Source of the DNA: Acidimangrovimonas pyrenivorans
Lineage (GTDB): Bacteria; Pseudomonadota; Alphaproteobacteria; Rhodobacterales; Rhodobacteraceae
DNA length: 64,000 nt
Direction: 5' to 3'
NCBI RefSeq assembly: GCF_042643245.1
Contig: NZ_JBHRSK010000003.1
Location: forward strand, 1-64,000
A program made the position numbers and the translations under genes. The notes under the pieces were generated by a model, which worked only from the letters and a program-made list of their open reading frames with translations, did not search any database and was not told the origin of the DNA. Positions 8,797 through 18,403 of the stretch are shown one piece after another (position 1 is the first letter of the stretch; each line of letters opens with the position of its first letter).

Positions 8797-9636
8797 ATGG
8801 ACCGCCGCCTCACCCCCGCCAACGGCCGCGTCGCCCACGAGTCGCTGCGCGGCCAGGTCGAGGCCGAACGCTACGTCCGCGGCCACTGGCAGCGGGTGAC
8901 CGTCCCGGTCGCCGACATCCTGTCGCGCCCGCACGGCCCGCGCGACCGCCAGCTGCTGTTCGGCGAGCGGGTGCTGGTGCTGGACGCGGTCGATGGCCAT
9001 GCTTACCTGCGGGCCGAGCGCGACGGCTATGTCGGCTATGTCGCCACCGGCGCGCTGGGCCCGGACGGCCATGCCAGCCACTGGCTCCACGCCCCCGCCA
9101 GCCATCTCTACCCCGCGCCCGACATCAAGCAGCGCGAGCTGGCGCCGCTGTCGCTGGGATCGCGGCTGACCATCGTCGCCGAACACGGCAAGTTCGCCGA
9201 GACCGACAGCGGCGGCTTCGTCTATGCCCCCCACATCAGCCCGCTGAGCGCCCGCGCCACCGACCCGGTGCGGGTGGCCGAGAGTTTCCTCGGCACGCCC
9301 TATCTCTGGGGCGGAGACACGCGGCAGGGGATCGACTGCTCCGGCCTCGTCCAGGCCGCCTTCCTCGCCTGCGGCATTCCCTGTCCCGCCGACAGCGACC
9401 TGCAGGAGGAGGATTTCGGCCGCCCCCTCGATGCCGGCGAAGAGCTGCGCCGGGGCGACCTGCTGTTCTGGAAGGGCCATGTTGCGCTGGTCGCCGGCCC
9501 CGACCGCATCCTCCACGCCAACGGCCATGACATGGCGGTGGCCTTCGAGGGGCTGCAGGCCGCCATCGACCGGATCGCGGCCCAGGGCGAAGGCCCGGTG
9601 ACGGCGCGCAAGCGGGTGTTGGCGGCGGCGCCCTGA
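8797..9636 (+). CDS. NlpC/P60 (C40) cell-wall peptidase with SH3-like domains
   Basis: A predicted peptidoglycan endopeptidase of 279 residues. Residues 1 to about 150 form two SH3-like repeats (around LSRPHGPRDRQLLFGERVLVL and LSLGSRLTIVAEHGKF), which in relatives position the enzyme on wall peptides. The C40 catalytic domain follows, with Cys181 in DCSGL, His228 in GHVAL and a third polar residue in ILHANGH. No signal peptide is visible, so either it is a cytoplasmic recycling enzyme acting on imported muropeptides, like dipeptidyl-peptidase VI relatives, or it leaves by another route. Its tight coupling to the upstream aminopeptidase fits recycling of wall peptides. It is followed by copy 1 of the intergenic element. 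Confidence 0.92.
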   Translation: MDRRLTPANGRVAHESLRGQVEAERYVRGHWQRVTVPVADILSRPHGPRDRQLLFGERVLVLDAVDGHAYLRAERDGYVGYVATGALGPDGHASHWLHAPASHLYPAPDIKQRELAPLSLGSRLTIVAEHGKFAETDSGGFVYAPHISPLSARATDPVRVAESFLGTPYLWGGDTRQGIDCSGLVQAAFLACGIPCPADSDLQEEDFGRPLDAGEELRRGDLLFWKGHVALVAGPDRILHANGHDMAVAFEGLQAAIDRIAAQGEGPVTARKRVLAAAP

Positions 9637-9670
9637 TCCCGGCGCCGCGCCGGTGGCCGGTACGGGACGC

Positions 9671-9707
9671 TCCGCGGGGGATATTTTGATGAAGATGAAA
9701 TGGGAGG
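9671..9707 (+). repeat. Intergenic 3' element, copy 1 (short form)
   Basis: CCGCGGGGG followed by the core GATATTTTGATG and the purine tail AAGATGAAATGGGAGG. It lies 35 bases after the stop of the NlpC/P60 gene and points with it. The large GC hairpin seen in other copies is missing. Its tail abuts the tail of copy 2 on the opposite strand. Confidence 0.7.
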
Positions 9708-9720
9708 GGCCTCTCTGCCC

Positions 9721-9778
9721 ATTTCTTCTTTGCGGAAATACTCCGGGGGTCCGGGGGCTGGCCCCCGGCCTTGCCGCC
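9721..9778 (-). repeat. Intergenic 3' element, copy 2 (hairpin type A)
   Basis: Read on the minus strand it starts directly after the DUF2794 stop codon: GGCGGCAAGG, an 8-bp hairpin CCGGGGGC/GCCCCCGG (9751-9768), ACCCCCGGAG, the core TATTTCCGC and the tail AAAGAAGAAAT. It is tail-to-tail with copy 1 between two convergent genes. Confidence 0.8.
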
Positions 9779-10126
9779 TCAGTCGATCGGCCGGATCAGC
9801 TTGCGCTCAAGCACCCGCAGGACGGTCTTCAGCTCGTGCCCGCGGCGCAGGATTTGGCCGTCCATGCCGACCACCGAATACATGCCCTGGCGGTTGCGCA
9901 GCCTGGGACGCTTTTCGATGCGGTAGAGCGGGTGTTCGGCGGTGCGGCGGAAGATCGAGAAGACGGCGGCCTCGCGCAGGCAGGAGATGCCGTAGTCGCG
10001 CCATTCGCCCGCTGCGACCATCCGACCGTAGAGCCCGAGGATCAGACCGAGTTCGCGGCGGTCGAAACTGACCTGCTCGACGGGTCGTTGCGCGTTCGGG
10101 AAGGGGGTCGGGGGCTGCACCGTCAT
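9779..10126 (-). CDS. DUF2794 family protein
   Basis: A 115-residue conserved protein of alphaproteobacteria, of unknown function. Recognisable features are the FDRRELGLILGLYGRMVAAGEW opening, the central DYGI..L...AVFSIFRR patch and the basic C-terminal half ending KTVLRVLERKLIRPID. There is no signal peptide or membrane segment. I start it at the ATG at 10126 (MTVQPPTPF), where the conserved region begins; the upstream in-frame extension is low-complexity. It converges with the NlpC/P60 gene and is divergent from the small RNA candidate and the paa operon. Confidence 0.85.
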   Translation of the reverse strand: MTVQPPTPFPNAQRPVEQVSFDRRELGLILGLYGRMVAAGEWRDYGISCLREAAVFSIFRRTAEHPLYRIEKRPRLRNRQGMYSVVGMDGQILRRGHELKTVLRVLERKLIRPID

Positions 10127-10300
10127 GGCCCCCAGATTGCGCCCGCCGGGCGCGCAAATCAAGCGCGGGCCGGGTTTCCGGCCCGAATTGCGCCGCAGAA
10201 TCTCCCCATCGCGCCGCAAAATCACCTTCGAACCGTCGCGGCGGGATCGCGTTGCCGCCCGGATTGGCCGCCATTCTGGCCTCGTAGCGGGAGACGCTAT

Positions 10301-10398
10301 TCCGGTGCCGAGGTGTTACATAGCCCCCAAGCACGCCGCGGCACCGGAGCCTCCCGCGGAACGAGGACGCCCCTGTCGTATCGGCAGGGGCTTTCCTT
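10301..10398 (+). ncRNA. Candidate structured small RNA ending in an intrinsic terminator
   Basis: In the 350-base gap between divergent DUF2794 and paaI there are three consecutive hairpins on the plus strand. The first has a perfect 10-bp stem (TCCGGTGCCG 10301-10310 with CGGCACCGGA 10339-10348) and a 28-nt loop. The second is a small CCTC/GAGG hairpin (10350-10366). The third is a terminator (10369-10391) followed by TTTCCTT. The terminator stops about 80 bases before paaI and upstream of its operator, so it ends a transcript that begins inside this gap. No open frame of note lies within. The 5' end is a guess, as no clear promoter could be placed. An attenuated leader of a longer paaI transcript is a less likely alternative. 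Confidence 0.5.
10369..10398 (+). terminator. Orphan intrinsic terminator in the DUF2794-paaI gap
   Basis: GCCCCTGTCG pairs with CGGCAGGGGC (10 bp, one G-U pair) around a 3-nt loop, followed by TTTCCTTGTT. It is oriented on the plus strand although no protein gene on that strand ends before it within 700 bases. Confidence 0.75.
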
Positions 10399-10423
10399 GT
10401 TCCGGGTCCATGGACGGGAACTA

Positions 10424-10440
10424 TTGACCGTCCGGTCGGT
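10424..10440 (+). promoter_or_regulatory. Probable PaaR (TetR-type) operator overlapping the paaI promoter
   Basis: The inverted repeat GACCG-TC-CGGTC (10426-10437) lies within TTGACCGTCCGGTCGGT, 38 bases before the paaI start. It overlaps TTGACC, a plausible -35 box (10424-10429). Such short ACCG/CGGT palindromes are typical TetR-family sites, and a TetR gene ends this operon. The link to that regulator is inferred. Confidence 0.55.
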
Positions 10441-10477
10441 TTTGTGCAGCATCGCCGAATCAGTCGGGAGGAGCCGC

Positions 10478-10911
10478 ATGACACCGGAGGAACGGGCGCG
10501 CCGCAGCGCCGATGCGATGTGGGCCGATGATGCCGCCTCGAAATGGCTTGGCATGACGCTGGACGAGGTCGGTCCGGGCCGGGCGGTCACCTCGATGGTG
10601 GTGGCGAAACATCACCTGAACGGCCACGGCATCTGCCATGGCGGCTTCATCTTCACCCTTGCCGACAGCGCCTTCGCCTTCGCCTGCAACAGCTACAACC
10701 AGCTGGTGGTGGCGCAGCACAACTCGATCAGCTACCTGTCGCCGGGTCAGCCCGGCGAAACGCTGGTGGCGACGGCGGTCGAGGTCAGCCGCAGCGGGCG
10801 CTCGGGCATCTATGACGTCACGGTCACCGGGGCCGACGGGCGCCAGGTGGCGCTGTTCCGTGGTGCCTCGCGCCAGGTCAAGGGACAGCATTTCGAGGAG
10901 GCGGAGAGCGC

Positions 10912-10915
<4 letters not shown>
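10478..10915 (+). CDS. paaI: Hydroxyphenylacetyl-CoA thioesterase PaaI
   Basis: A hotdog-fold acyl-CoA thioesterase that, in the phenylacetate pathway, hydrolyses dead-end hydroxyphenylacetyl-CoA and releases trapped CoA. The 145-residue protein has the family's GHGICHGGFIFTLADSAFAFACN active-site helix (split here as GICHGG and ADSAFAFA) and the strand SISYLSPGQPGE. I chose the ATG at 10478, preceded by GGGAGGAGCC, over a much longer in-frame extension that crosses the regulatory region. It is the first gene of a four-gene operon (paaI-paaJ-paaK-paaR), and its stop overlaps the next start by four bases (ATGA). A TetR-type operator lies just upstream. Confidence 0.93.
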
Positions 10916-12114
<1,199 letters not shown>

Positions 12115-12140
12115 AACCGGTCTGAGGGGAGGAGGGGGCC

Positions 12141-13451
12141 ATGAAGGATCTGACACCGCGGCGCGAGGATCTCGATCCGATCGAGATCGCCTCGCGCGAT
12201 GAGATCGCGGCGTTGCAGCTGGAGCGGATGAAGTGGTCGCTCCGCCATGCCTATGACAACGTGCCGTTCTACAAGCAGAAGTTCGACGCCGCCGGGGTCC
12301 ATCCCGACGACCTCAAGCAACTTTCGGACCTCTCCAGATTCCCCTTCACCGTCAAGCAGGACCTGCGCGACCACTACCCCTACGGCATGTTCGCCGTGCC
12401 GCGGCAGAAGGTGGCGCGGCTGCACGCCTCCTCGGGCACCACGGGCCAGCCGACGGTGGTCGGCTATACCCTGAAGGACATCGACACCTGGGCGACCATG
12501 GTCGCCCGCTCGCTCCGCGCCAGCGGCACCCGGCCGGGCGACGTCGTCCATGTCGCCTATGGCTACGGGCTGTTCACCGGCGGGCTGGGCGCCCATTATG
12601 GGGCCGAGAAGCTGGGCGCGACGGTGGTGCCGGTCTCGGGCGGGATGACCCCGCGCCAGGTCCAGCTGATCGAGGATTTCGGGGCCACGACGATCATGGT
12701 GACGCCCTCCTACATGCTGTCGATCCTCGACGAATACCGCGCCCAGGGCCGCGACCCGCGCGACAGCGTGCTGCAGGTCGGCGTCTTCGGCGCCGAGCCC
12801 TGGACCAACGCGATGCGGTCGGAAATCGAACAGGCGTTCGATATGCATGCGGTCGATATCTACGGCCTGTCTGAGGTGATGGGCCCGGGCGTCGCCAACG
12901 AATGCGTCGAGACCAAGGACGGGCTGCATATCTGGGAGGATCATTTCTACCCCGAGATCATCGACCCGGTGACGGGCGAGGTGCTGCCCGACGGCTCGGA
13001 CGGCGAGCTGGTCTTCACCTCGCTGACCAAGGAGGCGCTGCCGATCATCCGCTACCGCACCCGCGACCTGACCCGGCTGCTGCCGGGCACGGCCCGGTCG
13101 ATGCGGCGGATGGAGAAGATCACCGGCCGCACCGACGACATGATTATCCTGCGCGGCGTCAACATCTTCCCGACCCAGATCGAGGAACAGCTGATGGCGG
13201 TGCCGGAACTGGCGCCGCATTTCCAGCTCGAGCTGACGCGCGAGGGCCGGATGGACGCGATGACGGTCCATGTCGAGGCGGTCGAGGGCTATTCCGACCC
13301 CGCCGCCCGCACCCACGCCGCCGCGACGCTGCAGCACCGGGTCAAGCAGCGCGTCGGGGTGACGGTGGCGGTCAAGATCACCGATCCCGGCGGCGTGGCG
13401 CGCAGCCAGGGCAAGGCCGTGCGCATCGTCGACAACCGGCCGAAGGCTTAG
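12141..13451 (+). CDS. paaK: Phenylacetate-CoA ligase
   Basis: An AMP-forming ligase that activates phenylacetate to phenylacetyl-CoA, the committed first step of aerobic phenylacetate degradation and the step that makes the inducer of PaaR-type repressors. At 436 residues it has the family's length. The P-loop-like SSGTTGQPTVVGYT, the adenylate-binding YGLSEVMGPGVA and the C-terminal hinge region GRTDDMIILRGVNIFP are all intact. A GGGAGGAGGGGG stretch just before the ATG is a strong ribosome site. Two bases separate its stop from the paaR start, so the regulator is co-expressed with it. Confidence 0.95.
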   Translation: MKDLTPRREDLDPIEIASRDEIAALQLERMKWSLRHAYDNVPFYKQKFDAAGVHPDDLKQLSDLSRFPFTVKQDLRDHYPYGMFAVPRQKVARLHASSGTTGQPTVVGYTLKDIDTWATMVARSLRASGTRPGDVVHVAYGYGLFTGGLGAHYGAEKLGATVVPVSGGMTPRQVQLIEDFGATTIMVTPSYMLSILDEYRAQGRDPRDSVLQVGVFGAEPWTNAMRSEIEQAFDMHAVDIYGLSEVMGPGVANECVETKDGLHIWEDHFYPEIIDPVTGEVLPDGSDGELVFTSLTKEALPIIRYRTRDLTRLLPGTARSMRRMEKITGRTDDMIILRGVNIFPTQIEEQLMAVPELAPHFQLELTREGRMDAMTVHVEAVEGYSDPAARTHAAATLQHRVKQRVGVTVAVKITDPGGVARSQGKAVRIVDNRPKA

Positions 13452-13453
13452 AC

Positions 13454-14056
13454 ATGGCGAGAGGAGTTGCCCGCGACCATGACGAGAAGCGCGCCGCGAT
13501 CCGCAAGGGGGCGGCGGCCTATTTCGCCGCGCATGGCTTCGACCGCGCCTCGATGTCCGGCGCGGCCAAGGCCTGCGGCGTATCGAAGGCGCTGATCTAC
13601 CATTACCACGACAGCAAGGAGGCGCTGCTCTTCGACATTCTCGAGGCGCATCTCTCGACCCTGGTCGCCGAGGTCGAGGACGCGGCGGCGGCCCATGTCG
13701 GCGACGCGCCCGAGGCGCGGTTGCGGGCGCTGATCCGGGCGATCCTGCTGGCCTATCGCGACGCCGATGCCGAGCACAAGCTGCAGCTCGACGCGCTGGG
13801 CACCCTGCCGGCCGAGCGCCAGGCGCCGCTGATCGCGCTGCAGCGCCGGCTGGTGACGGTGATGTCCGGGGCGCTGGCGGCGATGCGCCCGGAACTGGAC
13901 GGATCGGAGAGGCTGTGGCCCGTCACCATGACGGTGTTCGGCATGGTCAACTGGTTCTACACCTGGCACCGGCCGGGCCGCGGCATCAGCCGCGAGGATT
14001 ATGCCGACCTGGTCACCGACATGGTGCTGGGCGGGATCGGGGCGGTGACCGTCTGA
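13454..14056 (+). CDS. paaR: TetR-family repressor, probably of phenylacetate genes (PaaR type)
   Basis: A 200-residue TetR-family regulator. The N-terminal helix-turn-helix (residues about 18-60) includes MSGAAKACGVSKALIYHYHDSKEALL, and the long helical C-terminal half forms the ligand pocket and dimer interface. Its place as the last gene after paaI-paaJ-paaK, two bases from the paaK stop, and the TetR-like palindrome before paaI point to autoregulated control released by phenylacetyl-CoA, as known for PaaR in beta- and some alphaproteobacteria. That effector is inferred from context, not from residues. The frame also opens far upstream inside paaK, but ATG 13454 is the only start compatible with the fold. 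Confidence 0.85.
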   Translation: MARGVARDHDEKRAAIRKGAAAYFAAHGFDRASMSGAAKACGVSKALIYHYHDSKEALLFDILEAHLSTLVAEVEDAAAAHVGDAPEARLRALIRAILLAYRDADAEHKLQLDALGTLPAERQAPLIALQRRLVTVMSGALAAMRPELDGSERLWPVTMTVFGMVNWFYTWHRPGRGISREDYADLVTDMVLGGIGAVTV

Positions 14057-14134
14057 GCGGCGCGAGTGGCCTGAGGTGAAGGTCCCATGGTCCGCCTGCG
14101 TCTTCTGGCAGGTGCATCCCTGATCAAGCGCCCC

Positions 14135-14154
14135 GCCCGGCGTTCACGCCGGGC
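14135..14154. other. Hairpin after the paa operon
   Basis: GCCCGGCGT pairs with ACGCCGGGC over a 2-nt centre, effectively an 8-bp stem with a tetraloop. It lies 78 bases after the paaR stop and has no T-run on either side. It could be a factor-assisted terminator for the operon. The surrounding 14057-14311 has no convincing gene apart from the possible remnant that follows. Confidence 0.4.
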
Positions 14155-14211
14155 ACGTGTCCGCCCGCCCCATGGCAGGCGCGTTCCGCGCCATTAGCTC
14201 GATGCGCGACC

Positions 14212-14311
14212 TCAGATACAGGGCTCGAAGCAGGCCAGGCTGTTCATGGCAGTGGTGAAGATGATCTCGCGGTTTCCCTGAACCGGCGATGCTGCGGCGT
14301 ATCCGCCCGCC
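14212..14311 (-). pseudogene. Possible gene remnant or tiny coding tail
   Basis: On the minus strand, directly after the I78 inhibitor stop, a frame reads GGYAAASPVQGNREIIFTT and then AMNSLACFEPCI, ending in TGA at 14212-14214. It is balanced in composition and protein-like, unlike typical GC-rich shadow frames. No start with a ribosome site precedes it, and the frame continues upward into the inhibitor gene in another phase. It may be the end of a decayed gene or a short leaderless product. No family is recognised. Confidence 0.2.
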
Positions 14312-14602
14312 TTACCCGCAATTCACCGCCCGGATGATCCGCTGGTTATCGAAGACGAAGTTCAGCCGCTCCGGATCGGGCGCCTCGCGTAGCGGCGAGC
14401 CCTGTTGGTAGATCCGCACCATCGGCGGCAGGGTCATCACCTGCAGGTTGGCCTCGTGCTTGCCGATCATGTCCTGGAACTGGCCGGCGCCGCAGCTGGC
14501 CGGGCTCGCCGGCACCGCCTCGGCCCCGGTTTCGTTGCGGGCCACGGTGGCGCCGCCACAGCCGGCCAGCGCAACCATCCCGAGGATCAGCAAACGGTGC
14601 AT
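14312..14602 (-). CDS. I78-family peptidase inhibitor lipoprotein
   Basis: A 96-residue protein with a lipoprotein signal (MHRLLILGMVALAGC, lipobox LAGC, lipidated Cys15), followed by an I78-type inhibitor domain. That domain is recognised by the CGAGQFQDMIGK opening and the terminal DPERLNFVFD..RIIRAVNCG block, in which a reactive loop sits between two conserved cysteines. Family members are small periplasmic inhibitors of serine peptidases. As a lipoprotein it probably sits at the outer membrane, protecting the cell from its own or external proteases. It is divergent from adhC with 135 bases between them. The ATG at 14602 is chosen because it begins the signal. Confidence 0.8.
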   Translation of the reverse strand: MHRLLILGMVALAGCGGATVARNETGAEAVPASPASCGAGQFQDMIGKHEANLQVMTLPPMVRIYQQGSPLREAPDPERLNFVFDNQRIIRAVNCG

Positions 14603-14737
14603 TCCGCACTCCCTTTCGGACTTCGGCGCCAGTTTCGGCCCGGTGTCGCGATCATGCAAGCCCCGGTCGGTGTGGAGTTGAAAATACCGGCGGTTTCGCA
14701 CAGGGTGACCGCGACTTCTTTTGCTTGGAGAGATCGC

Positions 14738-15864
<1,127 letters not shown>

Positions 15865-15868
<4 letters not shown>

Positions 15869-16245
15869 GGCGGCTTGCCTTCGTTGCGGCGCTGATCGCC
15901 GGTCCAGCCCTCGCTGGGCCGGCCGCCGTTCTGGAAATGCAGGCCGGGGGCGCGCGGATGGCGCTCGCCCCCGCCGAGATGCAGGTGGTGCTGCGCACCG
16001 AGGGCCGGGCGCCCGAGGTCTTCATCAAGATGGCCGCGGCGCCGACCAGGGAGTTCGCCGCCTTCACCGCCGCCCATGTCGGCGACGTGGTCCATGTCAC
16101 GGTCTGCGGCAAGGAGATCACCGCACCGGTGCTGCGCGGCAAGATCCCCGGCGGCACGATCCGGCTGGCCATGCCCGACATGAACTTGGCCAACACCATC
16201 GCCGACCAGCTCAAGGGCACAGCGCCCTGCCCGGCGACCAAGTAG
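15865..16245 (+). CDS. Exported protein resembling a stand-alone SecD/SecF P1 head domain
   Basis: The 126-residue protein starts at a TTG (15865) whose last two bases are part of the adhC TGA stop. That start immediately yields a good signal peptide (RRLAFVAALIAGPALAGPA), which decides it. The mature part, TREFAAFTAAHVGDVVHVTV..KEITAPVLRGKIPGGTIRL, resembles the SecDF P1 head (the 'F..lT..n.G..lAI.ldg.v.sAPvi...I.gG' pattern of SecD). There are no membrane segments after the signal, so it would be a free periplasmic domain with two cysteines in CGK and APCPA. It cannot act as a translocase subunit by itself. I infer only the fold; the role, and why it follows adhC, are unknown. Confidence 0.65.
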
Positions 16246-16353
16246 GCCGGCCCGCGATCCCGCAGAAGTGATTCAGGACGGGCGCTGCGAGTTGAACCTC
16301 CCCGGTTCTTGGCGGAAGATGCCCGGCATGAAGACTTGCCGAGGATCGCGCGC

Positions 16354-16842
16354 ATGATCACCCTCCGCCCCGCCACTCTCACAGAAGACGCCGATACGGT
16401 CTGGGCCATGCTCGAACCGGTCTTCCGCGCCGGCGATACCTATTGCATCGACCGGGACATCTCGCGCGAGGCGGCGCTGGGCTACTGGTTCGGGGCGCCG
16501 CATTCGGTCTTCGTCGCCGAGGAGGACGGCGAGGCGCTGGGCACCTATTACCTGACGCCGAACCAGAAGGGGGGCGGGGCCCATGTCGCCAATTGCGGCT
16601 TCGTCACCGCGCCCGCGGCCCGTGGCCGCGGCGTCGCCCGCAAAATGCTGGAACACGGGTTGAAAACCGCCCGGTCGCGCGGCTTCCGGGCGATGCAGTT
16701 CAACTTCGTCGTCGCCACCAATCACCGCGCCGTCTCGATCTGGAAATCCTACGGCTTCGAGGTCGCCGGCCGGCTGCGCGGGGCTTTCCATCATCCCGAG
16801 CAGGGTTATGTCGACGCGCTGGTGATGTATAAGACGCTCTAG
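16354..16842 (+). CDS. GNAT-family N-acetyltransferase
   Basis: A 162-residue acetyl-CoA-dependent acyltransferase of the GNAT fold. It opens MITLRPATLTEDADTVW, typical for strand 1 and helix 1. The acetyl-CoA-binding motif A is recognisable at VTAPAARGRGVARKML (the R/Q-x-x-G-x-G/A loop). The C-terminal motif NHRAVSIWKSYGFEVAGRLRGAFHHPEQGYVDALVMYK is characteristic of the family, with substrate typically a small amine or protein terminus. The start at 16354 aligns with strand 1; fifteen extra residues from an upstream ATG look non-coding. The NYN gene follows 18 bases later on the same strand, so they may share a transcript. Confidence 0.87.
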   Translation: MITLRPATLTEDADTVWAMLEPVFRAGDTYCIDRDISREAALGYWFGAPHSVFVAEEDGEALGTYYLTPNQKGGGAHVANCGFVTAPAARGRGVARKMLEHGLKTARSRGFRAMQFNFVVATNHRAVSIWKSYGFEVAGRLRGAFHHPEQGYVDALVMYKTL

Positions 16843-16860
16843 ACAAGCTAAAGGAGCCCC

Positions 16861-17601
16861 ATGGCCGAAGATCGCGCCCCCCGCCTTTGCGTCCTGATCG
16901 ACGCCGACAACGTCCCGGCCCAATATGCCGAGGCGATCTTCGAGGAGATCGCCAGCCTTGGCGAGGCCTCGGTGCGCCGTATCTACGGCGACTGGTCGGC
17001 GACCCGGCTGAACAAATGGGCCGAGAAGGTCGCCGCGCTGGGCCTTGTCGCCGATCAGCAATTCGCCAATACCAAGGGCAAGAACGCCTCCGACATCGGG
17101 CTGGTGATCGCGGCGATGGACTTCCTGCATTCGGGGCTGTTCGACGGCTTCGTGCTGGTGTCGTCGGACAGCGATTTCACCCGGCTGGCGGCGCGGATCC
17201 GCGAACAGGGCCTGACCGTCTACGGCATCGGCGAGAAGAAGACGCCCGAGGCCTTCCGCATGGCCTGCAAGCGGTTCATCTATGTCGAGAACCTCGGCGG
17301 CGAGGAACCGGCGCCGGCCGGGGCGGCGGAAAGCGCCGGCAAGACGCGGGCGGGTGGGGCGCCGAAGAAGGAGCCGATCCGCAACGCGATTCCGCTGATC
17401 GTGGCGGCGATGCGGGCGATCGGCGGCGACGAGGAATGGTATTCGCTGGGCGAGATCGGCCAGTTCATCAGCCAGGCCAACCCGGATTTCGACACCCGCA
17501 GCTATGGCAGCGCCAAGCTCTCCGACCTGATCCGCAAGACCGAGCGGTTCGAGTTGCGCAAGACCACCGGCAACCACTGGGAAGTGCGCGACGTGACCTG
17601 A
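16861..17601 (+). CDS. NYN-domain ribonuclease-like protein with a C-terminal OST-HTH/LOTUS domain
   Basis: The 246-residue protein begins with a NYN (PIN-like) nuclease domain. Its acidic metal-binding residues are visible in LIDADNVPA (strand 1), KNASDIGLVIAAMD and VSSDSDFTRLA. After a short linker (about residues 150-175) comes an OST-HTH/LOTUS module, RNAIPLIVAAMRAIGGDEEWYSLGEIGQFI ... YGSAKLSDLIRKTERFELR, of the kind that binds RNA or G-quadruplexes. The pairing suggests a cytoplasmic RNA-processing or RNA-decay factor of the LabA/DUF88 group. The ATG at 16861 follows AAAGGAGCCCC, a good ribosome site. Substrate unknown. Confidence 0.92.
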   Translation: MAEDRAPRLCVLIDADNVPAQYAEAIFEEIASLGEASVRRIYGDWSATRLNKWAEKVAALGLVADQQFANTKGKNASDIGLVIAAMDFLHSGLFDGFVLVSSDSDFTRLAARIREQGLTVYGIGEKKTPEAFRMACKRFIYVENLGGEEPAPAGAAESAGKTRAGGAPKKEPIRNAIPLIVAAMRAIGGDEEWYSLGEIGQFISQANPDFDTRSYGSAKLSDLIRKTERFELRKTTGNHWEVRDVT

Positions 17602-17605
17602 GACG

Positions 17606-18244
17606 TCACGCCTTGGTCTGGCCCTTCTTCACCCCGTAGCGCGCCATGAACATCTCGACGGCGCCGCGGACGATACGGTCGAGCGTTTCGCCGCTGCGGC
17701 AGCCGGGCAGGCGGAAGACCCGCCGGGTCTGGATGTCGGCCTTGCAGAGCTCGGCGAACTGGTCGGCGGCGAGGTCGATATCGTCGATCTCCAGGTCGCC
17801 GCGCGCCACCGCCTCGCGCAGGTAATCGGCCAGCCGCCGGCGCACCAGGCCGGGACCCGAGCGGTAGAATTCCTGGCCGATCTCGGGGAAGCGGTCGCTT
17901 TCGGCGACGCAGATGCGGAACACGCCCTGGCCGAAATCCGAGACGACGAAATCGGCGATCCGCCGCCCCGCCGCGAACAGCACCCGGTCGGGCGGGGCCG
18001 AGCCGTCGTCGAACTCGACCGCCTCGTCGGCCTGGCGCTGGCATTCGGCCTTGGCGACCTCGAGGAACAACAGCCGCTTGTCGGGGAAGTAGTTGTAGAG
18101 CGTCGCCTTCGAGACGCCGGCCTCGCGGGCGATCTCGTCGACATTGGCGCCCTCGTAGCCGTCGCGCAGGAAGACCTGCCGCGCGCCTTCGAGAACCTGG
18201 GCGAACTTGCGCCCCCGTTTGACTTTTTCCGCCGTCGCGGCCAT
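17606..18244 (-). CDS. TetR/AcrR-family transcriptional regulator
   Basis: The 212-residue protein has an N-terminal TetR helix-turn-helix (ILE..RQVFLRDGYEGANVDEIAREAGVSKATLYNYFPDKRLLF, residues about 17-62). Its C-terminal domain is of the AefR/TetR_C type (FAAGRRIADFVVSDFGQGVFRICVAESDRFPEIG). The start at 18244 follows GGGAGGAC on the minus strand and precedes a run of basic residues (EKVKRGRKF). A 15-bp near-palindrome at 18273-18287 is a likely autoregulatory operator. It is divergent from mbfA with 159 bases between, so it could also touch mbfA control, but mbfA has its own iron element. Confidence 0.88.
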   Translation of the reverse strand: MAATAEKVKRGRKFAQVLEGARQVFLRDGYEGANVDEIAREAGVSKATLYNYFPDKRLLFLEVAKAECQRQADEAVEFDDGSAPPDRVLFAAGRRIADFVVSDFGQGVFRICVAESDRFPEIGQEFYRSGPGLVRRRLADYLREAVARGDLEIDDIDLAADQFAELCKADIQTRRVFRLPGCRSGETLDRIVRGAVEMFMARYGVKKGQTKA

Positions 18245-18272
18245 TGCGTCCTCCCCTGCTGACCCAGCATAG

Positions 18273-18287
18273 ACTGGACGGTTCAGT
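18273..18287. promoter_or_regulatory. Probable operator of the divergent TetR gene
   Basis: ACTGGAC-G-GTTCAGT is an inverted repeat with 6 of 7 positions matching around one central base, 29 bases upstream of the TetR start. Its size and symmetry fit a TetR dimer site. It is about 117 bases from the mbfA start. Confidence 0.5.
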
Positions 18288-18371
18288 TCGGGCAAGCAGA
18301 GGACGTCACCTGACGACAATGAGGCGCCGTGGCGCGGCGCGGCGTCTTGCATCTGGCGGAGGGGCTGGTAG

Positions 18372-18388
18372 TTTGGAACCATTCTAAA
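18372..18388 (+). promoter_or_regulatory. Iron control element (Irr box) in front of mbfA
   Basis: TTTGGAACCATTCTAAA matches the alphaproteobacterial ICE/Irr consensus TTTAGAAYNRTTCTAAA at 16 of 17 positions. It ends 15 bases before the mbfA start, a position that would block transcription when Irr is bound. MbfA genes of rhizobia are repressed by Irr under low iron, so the site fits the gene. Confidence 0.85.
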
Positions 18389-18403
18389 CAAGGAGCCCCC
18401 GCG

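Noticed and set aside
9653..10477. Upstream extension of the paaI frame to a 420-codon protein
   Set aside because: It crosses DUF2794 on the opposite strand, the small RNA candidate and the operator. The conserved thioesterase begins at 10478, where a ribosome site is present.
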